Below are positions 7,568 to 15,222 of a stretch of DNA of 64,000 nt, piece after piece. The position numbers and the translations under genes are program-made. Positions within the stretch are counted from its first letter, which is position 1. Every line of letters starts with the position of its first letter. The DNA is from Paenibacillus crassostreae. GTDB lineage: Bacteria > Bacillota > Bacilli > Paenibacillales > Paenibacillaceae. The notes under the pieces were generated by a model. That model searched no databases. It was not told the origin of the DNA and worked only from the letters and a program-made list of their open reading frames with translations. The stretch spans positions 1,550,001 to 1,614,000 of the forward strand of contig NZ_CP017770.1 in NCBI RefSeq assembly GCF_001857945.1, given 5' to 3'.

Positions 7568-8686
7568 CTATGAACTACCTCCAGTTTTACCAAAAACCAA
7601 CGTATTGCTCAACAAACGCCCGGCTGGGGTCAATACTTTCCCGCCTCCATAAAGTGCTGAAGAAGCTCCTCCATCTAAGTTCATGGCATGTTTAGCTCCC
7701 ATCTTTAACATTACATCTGCCCACTGCTTCATTGTTGCCCCTTGGACAGTGGCAATGATAACTGAACCATCTGGCATAATGGCGATTCCGCTTCGCGCAG
7801 CCGTACTGCTTAGAATTTTCTGATCTTTGAAACCTTCACTGGCTGGAGATAATGCAACCTTTCCATCCTTCACAAGTCTAGGTCCCGCTCCCACTGCTGT
7901 AGTAACATCTTCCCAAGCTATAGCTTGTCCCTTGTCATTTTCATAAGTAATATTCATCTCGACAACCGCTCCAACCTCGAAACGTTCTGTCATCGATTTC
8001 ATGGTACCAAGACATACTAGAACATATCCATTCTTCGGAATAAGGACATTATCATTCACTATCTTTTTCACCACGATACCGTTCTCTACCACAACAGCAA
8101 TACCACCCTTAAACCCAACTCGACTTCCACGATTTTCGGTATAAAGAATGCTTACATTAGCATTAACTGCAGGAGTACGATTTACAAAAGTTACATACCA
8201 TCCGCTCGGACTCCCCTTTGATCTTGTTACTTTACCCTTAATACTCATTCTAAGATGATCCATAAGTGCGGTCCCATCAGCTTTAAAACCAATAGTCGTT
8301 CCATAATGTCCCACATGAGCAACTTTTCCATCTACAATAAGGTTACCATATGGATCTGGTGGCCCACCATAAGCTTCAAAGAAAGTTCCGTTTATTGCAG
8401 CTTCCGCACGATATGACTTTACAATCGCATTAAAGTCCTGCGTCAATCCAACGTCTCCCTTGGCAAGACCAACGCTTACTGGTGTCCCCTTCGGAATAGC
8501 AACAGTATTCACATTAAAACTTCGTCCACTGACCGTTACCTTTTTAACACTATTTTTGATAATAGGTTCAGTTGATGCATAAGATGTATTCAAATTCCCT
8601 GTCGTAATATAAGATACTGATATTACGAAGACTAGTAAGCCAATAATGAAGTGTCTTTTCTTTGATTTAATCCATAACATACTCAC
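7568..8686 (-). CDS. Exported phosphodiester glycosidase (NAGPA/DUF2233-like) domain protein
   Basis: A 372-residue protein. A positively charged start and one hydrophobic segment (about residues 12-30, FIIGLLVFVISVSYI) form a signal peptide or anchor. The rest is an NAGPA-type domain: AINGTFFEAYGG near residue 100 and the late motif KHAMNLDGGASSALYGGGK. Bacterial members act on glycan phosphodiesters at the cell surface; the substrate here is unknown. The GTG start abuts the stop of the upstream exonuclease gene, with ATG 8680 as the alternative, and no strong ribosome-binding site is seen, suggesting coupled translation. Confidence 0.8.
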   Translation of the reverse strand: MSMLWIKSKKRHFIIGLLVFVISVSYITTGNLNTSYASTEPIIKNSVKKVTVSGRSFNVNTVAIPKGTPVSVGLAKGDVGLTQDFNAIVKSYRAEAAINGTFFEAYGGPPDPYGNLIVDGKVAHVGHYGTTIGFKADGTALMDHLRMSIKGKVTRSKGSPSGWYVTFVNRTPAVNANVSILYTENRGSRVGFKGGIAVVVENGIVVKKIVNDNVLIPKNGYVLVCLGTMKSMTERFEVGAVVEMNITYENDKGQAIAWEDVTTAVGAGPRLVKDGKVALSPASEGFKDQKILSSTAARSGIAIMPDGSVIIATVQGATMKQWADVMLKMGAKHAMNLDGGASSALYGGGKVLTPAGRLLSNTLVFGKTGGSS

Positions 8687-9574
8687 TTAAACCACCGCAA
8701 CTCCCATCAACTGACATAAACTCTTCATCTCTAGTTCTTCAAATTTAGAAGATACTCGATCATTATCCAATTCAAATAGACAGCCCTCGATTGAGCATTC
8801 GACAGGTACACTGCAATGAATCTCTGCGAGCTTACGTGATAAATGTAGCATATCCAGATCATTCTCTATCTTCGTACGTACACTTGTGGAGAGGCAATCT
8901 AAGTTATCAAGAATTCCCTCAATAGACCCATACTCCTGCACAAGCTTCAACGCCGTCTTCTCTCCTATCCCACGAACACCAGGATAATTATCGCTTGTAT
9001 CTCCCATAAGAGCCTTTACTTCAATAATTTGGCGAGGGTTGAGCTGTTTTTCTTCGTATAAAGATTCTGGCGTATATACTTTATAATTGCCCTGTCCCTT
9101 TTTCATAATAATAACACTTGTAGATGGACTCACGAGTTGGAGCATATCATGATCTCCAGTTAGTATCATGACATTCATTTTTTGACTGATTTGGGTAGCT
9201 AAGGTTCCGATACAATCATCTGCTTCGAAGCCTTGATAGCTAATATTAGGTATTCCAAAACTCTCTATGACATCTCGAATTAATGTGAATTGAGGTATAA
9301 GATCATCTGGTGCTTCTGAACGGTTCCCTTTATATGCTGAATATTCCTTTGCACGAAAAGTAGGACCACCTAAATCCCAACAACAAATAACATGGCTTGG
9401 ATCATAGGTCTGTACAGCATCCCAAAAATAACGCACAAATCCATAGATAGCATTCGTAGGTACGCCATCTTTGGTTCGACGTATATAGCCACTGGTAGCC
9501 GACGCGAAATATGCTCTAAATAATAGAGCCATCCCATCTACTAGCATTACAGATTGTTGATTATTGCTATTCAC
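8687..9574 (-). CDS. 5'-3' exonuclease (PolA N-terminal-like, YpcP family)
   Basis: A 295-residue FEN/5'-3' exonuclease without polymerase domains. Acidic metal-binding residues appear in MLVDGMALLFRAYF, FEADDCIGTLA, LTGDHDMLQL and MGDTSDNYPGVRGIGEKTA, the last also being the helix-hairpin-helix. It probably removes RNA primers or flaps. The frame is open to 9628, but AAGGAG sits 10 nt before GTG 9574, giving a product the length of Bacillus YpcP. The stop is contiguous with the start of the phosphodiester glycosidase gene, a pairing with no obvious functional logic. Confidence 0.88.
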   Translation of the reverse strand: MNSNNQQSVMLVDGMALLFRAYFASATSGYIRRTKDGVPTNAIYGFVRYFWDAVQTYDPSHVICCWDLGGPTFRAKEYSAYKGNRSEAPDDLIPQFTLIRDVIESFGIPNISYQGFEADDCIGTLATQISQKMNVMILTGDHDMLQLVSPSTSVIIMKKGQGNYKVYTPESLYEEKQLNPRQIIEVKALMGDTSDNYPGVRGIGEKTALKLVQEYGSIEGILDNLDCLSTSVRTKIENDLDMLHLSRKLAEIHCSVPVECSIEGCLFELDNDRVSSKFEELEMKSLCQLMGVAVV

Positions 9575-9664
9575 TCTTTTACCGCTCCTTATATAACCTG
9601 ACTTCCGCGAAATTGGCGCAGATACCACTAGTATATCATAACTCTACAATAGCCTTATTAACTA

Positions 9665-10027
9665 TTAGTTACCCCACACTTCGGCATATTGCTCTTCTTT
9701 ATATCCTACGGTCACATGCTCTCCGTTACTTACAATAGGGCGCTTAATCAATCTACCATTCGATGATAGCAAAGCAATTTGTTCATCTCGACTCATATTC
9801 TGTAGCTTATCCTTCAATCCCATTTCCTTATATACTTCTCCACTAACATTAAAAAATTTCTTCAAATCAAGGCTACTCTTCTCGATTAATACAGTTAATT
9901 CAGAGACAGTTGGAGGTTCCTCAAAAATATTGCGCATCTCTAGTTCATGTCCCTTAGATTGTAACCATTTCACTGCATTTCGGCATGTCCCACATTTCGG
10001 GTACTGATATATTAAAAGCTTACTCAT
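9665..10027 (-). CDS. ArsC/Spx family protein (YusI-like)
   Basis: A 120-residue thioredoxin-fold protein. The N-terminal YQYPKCGTCRNAVKWL has the CXXC of the Spx/ArsC family, and KRPIVSNG carries the conserved RP loop. It is closer to the YusI-like branch than to Spx proper. Role uncertain: a redox or arsenate-reductase-like function in the cytosol, or an RNA-polymerase-binding regulator. AAGGAGG precedes the ATG. It lies 5 nt downstream of the RluA gene and probably belongs to that transcript. Confidence 0.8.
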   Translation of the reverse strand: MSKLLIYQYPKCGTCRNAVKWLQSKGHELEMRNIFEEPPTVSELTVLIEKSSLDLKKFFNVSGEVYKEMGLKDKLQNMSRDEQIALLSSNGRLIKRPIVSNGEHVTVGYKEEQYAEVWGN

Positions 10028-10032
10028 GTATA

Positions 10033-11016
10033 TTATTCCTCCTTAATCGAATCACCACGTAACTGATTACGAAGTATTTCCATATCCAATGGTAGTGGTG
10101 CAGTAAAGGTCATTGACTCATGCAGAATAGGATGTATAAATGTTAATTCATATGCATGTAATGCCTGACGCCCTATACTCCTATCCAGTATCACTACTTC
10201 ATCATCACAATGATCTTCCAGTTCGATATCAAGCATATTGTAGATAGGATGCCGATAAAATGAATCTCCAATCAATGGACATCCAATCGAGGTCATATGA
10301 ACACGGATCTGATGAGTTCGACCACTTTCTAACTTCAATCGAACCAAACTTGCTTGTTGATATTTCTCTAATAACCAATACCGTGTCAGAGAACTATAAC
10401 CTGTTGGCGTAACGATTCTCCGATGAGGTTCTGTAGGATCTCTATCAATAGGACCATCGATCAATCCCTCAGAGAGACTTGGAATATTATGAACTAATGC
10501 TAAGTAGTTCTTATCCACTGTACCTGCGATCATCTGCTCAGATATATGCTGATGCACATATGGATTCTTCGCAATCACCAAGACCCCGGTTGTCTCTCGA
10601 TCCAATCTATGAACGGGTCGGAAGCGATATGCCTTCCCTTGCTCTAGCCAATAATGAACAACTCCATTCGCAAGCGTATCCACATAATGACCATGCGTAG
10701 GGTGTACAATTCTCCCAGCTTCTTTATTCACAACTAATAAATGATCGTCCTCAAATACAATTTCAAATGGAATAGCCTGTGGCAGGATATCTTCTGAAGA
10801 TTCCTGCTCCATCCGAATTTCAACCACATCCCCATTCCTTACGGGTACGCTAATATAAACTCTCTCCCCGTTCACCATGATTCCCTTCTCGGTATATTTC
10901 AACCTTGATAGCAATTTACGGGAAATGTTTAACTTTTTCTGTAATAGTTTTTTTAGGATCCATCCGTCTTCTTCAATGGTAACTACGTGTGTAATTGGAT
11001 TATAATATTGGCTCAT
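10033..11016 (-). CDS. RluA family pseudouridine synthase
   Basis: A 327-residue enzyme. The S4-like N-terminal region (about residues 15-70, KKLLQKKLNISRKLLSRLK) is followed by the catalytic domain with HRLDRETTGVLVIAKN, whose Asp is the nucleophile, and GRTHQIRVHM. It converts uridine to pseudouridine in rRNA or tRNA; the target cannot be told from sequence. The ribosome-binding site is weak; the start lies 3 nt after the adenosyltransferase gene, so translation is probably coupled. A second family member is at 58810. Confidence 0.88.
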   Translation of the reverse strand: MSQYYNPITHVVTIEEDGWILKKLLQKKLNISRKLLSRLKYTEKGIMVNGERVYISVPVRNGDVVEIRMEQESSEDILPQAIPFEIVFEDDHLLVVNKEAGRIVHPTHGHYVDTLANGVVHYWLEQGKAYRFRPVHRLDRETTGVLVIAKNPYVHQHISEQMIAGTVDKNYLALVHNIPSLSEGLIDGPIDRDPTEPHRRIVTPTGYSSLTRYWLLEKYQQASLVRLKLESGRTHQIRVHMTSIGCPLIGDSFYRHPIYNMLDIELEDHCDDEVVILDRSIGRQALHAYELTFIHPILHESMTFTAPLPLDMEILRNQLRGDSIKEE

Positions 11017-11019
11017 ATT

Positions 11020-11586
11020 TTATCTTTTGAATACCTTAGCACTACGAACATATTCAATGTCCGCTACTTCCTTGCGTGCATTAACCGTTCTAGCAATCAC
11101 GAAGAAATAATCAGATAACCGATTTAAATACTTACGTACACTGGGGTTAATATCCTTCTCCTTACCTAAAGTAACTGTTCTGCGCTCTGCCCTGCGACAT
11201 ACTGTACGGCATACGTGGAGTGTAGAAGATAGTATATGCCCCCCAGGTAAAATAAAGCGTTCTACCGGTGGATTTTCCTTCTCACAAGTGTCCACCCATA
11301 ACTCCAATCGCTCAACTAATTCAGGAGTTACTTTATATTTACTTTCGCTTAAATTCACGAAAGCCAAATCTGCACCACAATCAAATAACTCATGTTGAAT
11401 TTCTAACAATTGTTCCCTTAGGTCAGCGAATATCTGATCATCACCCATGAAACTGATTGCTTGTCCAACAAAACAATTCAGTTCATCTATCGTTCCATAA
11501 GCCTCTACCTGGTTATCATCCTTAGCTACGCGTCCTCCAATTACAGAAGTTTGACCCTTATCCCCAGTTCGTGTATATACTTTCAC
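11020..11586 (-). CDS. Cob(I)yrinic acid a,c-diamide adenosyltransferase, PduO type
   Basis: A 188-residue PduO-type ATP:corrinoid adenosyltransferase. It has VYTRTGDKGQTSVIGG at the N-terminus, AYGTIDELNCFVGQA, and the C-terminal RRAERR and YLNRLSDYFFVIAR motifs that bind ATP and cobalamin. It makes adenosylcobalamin. The frame opens at ATG 11604, but that ATG is part of the ribosome-binding site GAAGGAG; the GTG at 11586, 9 nt later, is the likely start. First gene of a short minus-strand cluster with RluA and the ArsC-like gene. No cobalamin riboswitch is apparent. Confidence 0.88.
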   Translation of the reverse strand: MKVYTRTGDKGQTSVIGGRVAKDDNQVEAYGTIDELNCFVGQAISFMGDDQIFADLREQLLEIQHELFDCGADLAFVNLSESKYKVTPELVERLELWVDTCEKENPPVERFILPGGHILSSTLHVCRTVCRRAERRTVTLGKEKDINPSVRKYLNRLSDYFFVIARTVNARKEVADIEYVRSAKVFKR

Positions 11587-11668
11587 GCTTTTCAGCTCCT
11601 TCATATTATAAGAAGTTAGACTTATTCATTTTACTATATTTCTCTAAGTGATGTTTCGAATGAACAAT

Positions 11669-12208
11669 CTATTCTATCATCGCTTTCAGCAATTTAATAG
11701 AGTCCTCCATGGAATCTGTTGACACAGGAATCGTAGCATACATAACTTCTCGTGTGTAATTCAAATCTTGAAATACTTTCATTTCAGAAATAGGTATAGC
11801 GAATAAATGCGTCTCCATAGCCACATCATCAGTGTTCGAATCTAGGACACCCGCTTCAAATACTCCTGTTGGGTACTTTTCAGCGTCAAAATTCTGATCA
11901 AGCACGACATGAGTTCCATCCATTGCATATAACTTCATTACATCTTCTGGGAGAATAAAAATCTCATGTTCACGAGCTGCATATTCAATCAATATTTTTT
12001 GTTCATTGTATATCGGTGATGTAGATACCTTGATATTAAACTCTTCACCAAGCTTTTCTTGTAATTTCTGTGTTAAAGGCTCTCTAATTTCAGAAGGATC
12101 TAAGAAGTCATCTGTTATAAATATGGAGACACTCGAATTATCCTTTCCACAACCTGCTAATACCATCAAGGCCATTCCAATCAATAGTATTTTTCCAATC
12201 AATTTCAT
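11669..12208 (-). CDS. Putative lipoprotein of unknown function
   Basis: A 179-residue protein starting MKLIGKILLIGMALMVLAGC, a lipoprotein signal with lipobox LAGC; the mature protein starts at Cys20. The body contains a segment reminiscent of periplasmic solute-binding folds (SIFITDDFLDPSEIREPLTQ, then EFNIKVSTSPIY), but I cannot assign a family. GGGAGAGG precedes ATG 12208; an upstream in-frame ATG at 12238 lacks a site. It lies alone between the adenosyltransferase and a strong terminator. Expected to be anchored outside the membrane. Confidence 0.65.
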   Translation of the reverse strand: MKLIGKILLIGMALMVLAGCGKDNSSVSIFITDDFLDPSEIREPLTQKLQEKLGEEFNIKVSTSPIYNEQKILIEYAAREHEIFILPEDVMKLYAMDGTHVVLDQNFDAEKYPTGVFEAGVLDSNTDDVAMETHLFAIPISEMKVFQDLNYTREVMYATIPVSTDSMEDSIKLLKAMIE

Positions 12209-12257
12209 TATGTCCTCTCCCATCTCTAATTTATTCAATATATCATATTGGGTCGAT

Positions 12258-12305
12258 AGATCAAAAAAAGAGGCTCTTTTAAAAAGAGTCTCTTTTTTTG
12301 ATCAG
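12258..12305 (-). terminator. Terminator downstream of the Spo0E-like gene
   Basis: Near-perfect inverted repeat, GATCAAAAAAAGAG with CTCTTTTTTTGATC, around a second AAAAGAG pairing. It is symmetrical and could act in both directions. Confidence 0.85.
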
Positions 12306-12306
12306 T

Positions 12307-12567
12307 CTATTTTTTGGATGAGAAGTATCTCATATATTCATTGATTTTCAAATCTAGTAAACTACTAATGTTGATGACAATATCTGAAGTGAACGATTGC
12401 TCTTGAACGAATAGTTGTTCCATCTGTTTACGGAGAAGACTAATCTCATCTTTCAACGTAAACTCTCTTTCTAAAGAGTCAATCGTTTCGCATGACCATT
12501 TATTACGGTTCCCTTCGGCGATATTACTTCCCCGATATGTGGGTATGTCATAATCAGCACAAAACAA
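12307..12567 (-). CDS. Spo0E-like aspartyl-phosphate phosphatase
   Basis: An 86-residue protein. Its second half (LKDEISLLRKQMEQLF, then INISSLLDLKINEYMRY) fits the two-helix Spo0E family with the SQELD region relaxed to SSLLD. Family members dephosphorylate Spo0A-P and delay sporulation. The start is a TTG at 12567, 7 nt after AAGGAGGG, which adds about 37 residues before the helical hairpin; this N-terminal part (with two Cys) is unlike short family members. A TATAAT at 12612-12617 may be its -10. Target unproven. Confidence 0.65.
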   Translation of the reverse strand: MFCADYDIPTYRGSNIAEGNRNKWSCETIDSLEREFTLKDEISLLRKQMEQLFVQEQSFTSDIVINISSLLDLKINEYMRYFSSKK

Positions 12568-12681
12568 TTCAAATCCCTCCTTAGATAGTTCATATTTGCT
12601 TACAAAGGGAAATTATAGCATATCTCATTGTTAGAAACAGTGATTTTTTTGTAAAAATAAAAAATAATATTTTATATGGTT

Positions 12682-13893
12682 CTATCCCTTTTTCAAGTGA
12701 TCAACAAAACCGCCTATTCTTTCTAATGCTTCGCTTAGTTGAGCTACTGATGTTGCGTATGAGCAACGAAGAAAACCTTCGCCTCCAAGTCCAAAAACAT
12801 TGCCTGGAACAGCTGCAACTTTAGCTTCGACGAGCAATCTTTGTGCGAATTCATCGGATGAGAGCCCTGTTTCTTGAATACTAGGGAATGCATAAAAAGC
12901 CCCTTGTGGTTCATGACAATCTAGTCCAATATCACGGAAACCTTGAACAATCAGTCGTCTGCGTTGGTTGTAGGATTCTACCATGCGATCTTTTTCCCTT
13001 AATCCATTGGTCAAAGCTTCTAAAGCTGCCACTTGGCCCATCACAGGAGCACACATAACTGTATATTGATGTATTTTCAACATAGCTGCAATAAAGTCCT
13101 CATGTGCACATACATAACCCATTCTCCAGCCTGTCATAGCAAAGGCTTTAGAGAATCCACTCACCAGTAAAGTACGTTCTTTCATTCCCGGAATGGAGGA
13201 GAAACTAACATGTTTACTGTCACTATACGTAAGCTCTGCATAAATTTCATCTGAAATAACAATGAGATCATGTTTCTCAATCACTTTAGCAATAGGCAAC
13301 CAATCCTCATATGTCATGATTGCTCCTGTCGGATTGCTTGGATAACATAACATTAATATCTTCGATTTCGGAGTTATCTTCGCTTCTAGCCCCTCGGCTG
13401 TTAGTTTAAATCCATTCTCAGCATTTGTCTCAATACCAATAGGGATTCCCCCACCGATAGTTGTGATCGGCGAATAGGAAATATAACATGGCTCTGGAAT
13501 AAGTATCTCATCACCTGGGACAATCAATGCCCTAAGAGCTAGATCTATTGCTTCACTCCCCCCTACGGTGACTAATATCTGGTTGGAGGGCTCATATGCG
13601 ACATTAAAACTATCATATAAATATTGACCAATAGCTTCTCGAAGTTCAGGTGTTCCTGCATTAGATGTATATCCGGTCCGTCCCCGCTCTAATGAATACA
13701 CACAAGCTTCACGTACATGCCATGGTGTCACAAAGTCAGGCTCACCTACACCCAGTGTAATAATATCTTTATTTGCAGATACAAGGTCAAAAAACTTACG
13801 AATGCCCGAGGGAGCGATATCTCTAACGAGCGGTGCTAAATAAGACTCCATTGATTTCTTCTGCACTTGTGCACCCTCTTCATTCAAGATCAT
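12682..13893 (-). CDS. alaT: Alanine aminotransferase-like PLP enzyme
   Basis: A 403-residue class I/II aminotransferase. It has GVGEPDFVTPWHV, the substrate loop NAGTPELREAI, YPSNPTGA, and the PLP lysine in VSGFSKAFAMTGWRMGY. Together with the Lrp regulator directly upstream it matches the Bacillus alaR-alaT (yugG-yugH) pair, so alanine transaminase is likely, though PatA-type enzymes look similar. AAGGAG lies 8 nt before ATG 13893; the open frame reaches GTG 13902. Gap to the regulator is 13 nt. Confidence 0.8.
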   Translation of the reverse strand: MILNEEGAQVQKKSMESYLAPLVRDIAPSGIRKFFDLVSANKDIITLGVGEPDFVTPWHVREACVYSLERGRTGYTSNAGTPELREAIGQYLYDSFNVAYEPSNQILVTVGGSEAIDLALRALIVPGDEILIPEPCYISYSPITTIGGGIPIGIETNAENGFKLTAEGLEAKITPKSKILMLCYPSNPTGAIMTYEDWLPIAKVIEKHDLIVISDEIYAELTYSDSKHVSFSSIPGMKERTLLVSGFSKAFAMTGWRMGYVCAHEDFIAAMLKIHQYTVMCAPVMGQVAALEALTNGLREKDRMVESYNQRRRLIVQGFRDIGLDCHEPQGAFYAFPSIQETGLSSDEFAQRLLVEAKVAAVPGNVFGLGGEGFLRCSYATSVAQLSEALERIGGFVDHLKKG

Positions 13894-13906
13894 CACATTC
13901 ACTCCT

Positions 13907-14407
13907 TCATGGTGAGATCATAAGACGGGGTTCAACTTCTTGATCCTCGTATATAATCCCAGCTTGTTTATATTTTTTTAGAATAAAGTTAGTTTTCGTA
14001 GAAAGAACTGAATCGATTGTCGAAAGTTTCTCGGATACGAAGTTCGCTACTTCTCTTAAGTCATGTCCTTCAACTTCAACTAGCAAATCATACGCGCCAG
14101 ACATTAAATAAACAGATTTCACTTGAGGATATAAATATATTCGTTCAGCAATTCCCTCAAACCCACGTCCACGTTCAGGGGTAATCTGAACCTCAATTAA
14201 CGCTGTCACTTTCTCATCTTCGACCTTGCTCCAATTTACAACGGCAGCATATTTCACAATGACATGATCACTTTCAAGTTCATTTATCGCTGTTACGATT
14301 TCTGCCTCAGTAGCACCTATCATCGTAGCCATCAAAATCGGTGTTCTTCTAGCATCTTCTTTCAACAGGTCCAATACCTTTAACTTTAAGTCATTAAGTT
14401 CCTTCAT
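13907..14407 (-). CDS. alaR: Lrp/AsnC family regulator
   Basis: A 166-residue Lrp-type regulator. An N-terminal winged helix-turn-helix (residues 5-60, with RRTPILMATMIGATEAEIVT) is followed by the RAM ligand-binding domain (residues 70-150; YPQVKSVYLMSGAYDLLVEVEG is its core). GGAGG precedes the ATG. Co-operonic with the aminotransferase, as in Bacillus, where AlaR activates alaT. The ligand is probably alanine (inference from the pairing). Confidence 0.82.
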   Translation of the reverse strand: MKELNDLKLKVLDLLKEDARRTPILMATMIGATEAEIVTAINELESDHVIVKYAAVVNWSKVEDEKVTALIEVQITPERGRGFEGIAERIYLYPQVKSVYLMSGAYDLLVEVEGHDLREVANFVSEKLSTIDSVLSTKTNFILKKYKQAGIIYEDQEVEPRLMISP

Positions 14408-14563
14408 AAGTCAGCCTCCAGTGCTTGCTTTTCGTGGGCACTGATAATGTTACAATGGATATACCCGCAGAAAAGAGATTAATACATATATTACAATATT
14501 TTTATGTTTATGCATAGATAAACCGCTCCACCTAAGCTTGTACGAAATAAATCAATTAATATC

Positions 14564-15103
14564 CTACTTACTTAACCCTTCAATGAGTCTTAAACGGTCT
14601 GCTTCACATAGTGTATTATGGACATGAAAACAACCAGAACATACATAGATATCTACTGTAAAAGGTGGTTGCAGGACAGCTGACTGGAGAAAGGATACCT
14701 TAGTCGGTTGGAAATTAGAATCCGTTATCTGCTGCTGACCCGTAAGCAACATATATTCGTGACAGATAGGGCATTCTGGAACTTCTTCTTGTTGGTCTAA
14801 TACCTTTTCAACCATCTCTTCATAATTCATCAAATCATGACTGCTCTCATATTTATCAAGTGCACGAAATGCTACAGGAGCATTGATGATATCCTGCTCC
14901 CAGAATGGTTCGATCGACGTTGGTTCATCATACGTATGAGACAATTTAGGTGTAGCTAACTCATCCTCTTCTGTATCAATATCTATATTGAGTGTACGAT
15001 ATTCATTCAATTCATTCTGGCAATGCGGACATTCAGATTCAGGACCTAATTCTTCATCCCATACAATTTCCGTCTGACACCACGGGCATACTGTTGTTTC
15101 CAT
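14564..15103 (-). CDS. Zinc-ribbon protein of unknown function
   Basis: A 179-residue soluble protein with two separated double-Cys ribbons: CPWC (residues 6-9) with CPHC about 16 residues later, and CPIC (near 112) with CSGC (near 155). The middle is acidic. No catalytic motif is seen. A CX2C-CX2C pair suggests zinc binding and perhaps nucleic-acid or protein contact. It follows a tiny membrane-protein gene 12 nt upstream and both trail mutS2, so one transcript is plausible. Confidence 0.65.
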   Translation of the reverse strand: METTVCPWCQTEIVWDEELGPESECPHCQNELNEYRTLNIDIDTEEDELATPKLSHTYDEPTSIEPFWEQDIINAPVAFRALDKYESSHDLMNYEEMVEKVLDQQEEVPECPICHEYMLLTGQQQITDSNFQPTKVSFLQSAVLQPPFTVDIYVCSGCFHVHNTLCEADRLRLIEGLSK

Positions 15104-15115
15104 GTTATTGTCCCC

Positions 15116-15196
15116 CTAGCTATTCTTCAAATAAATAATACCCGCTACAAAAAACAGAACAGCAGCGACAAATAATATGCGCGCCAAATTTTTCAT
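15116..15196 (-). CDS. 26-residue single-pass membrane protein
   Basis: A short ORF read MKNLARILFVAAVLFFVAGI plus IYLKNS. One basic N-terminal turn is followed by a single hydrophobic helix (about residues 6-22) and a lysine tail. AGGAGG lies 9 nt before ATG 15196; an upstream ATG at 15202 is too close to it. It sits 26 nt after mutS2 and 12 nt before the zinc-ribbon gene. The strong site and membrane-helix composition argue it is translated. Function unknown. Confidence 0.6.
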   Translation of the reverse strand: MKNLARILFVAAVLFFVAGIIYLKNS

Positions 15197-15222
15197 AGGC
15201 ATAATCCTCCTACTGCTGTGTA

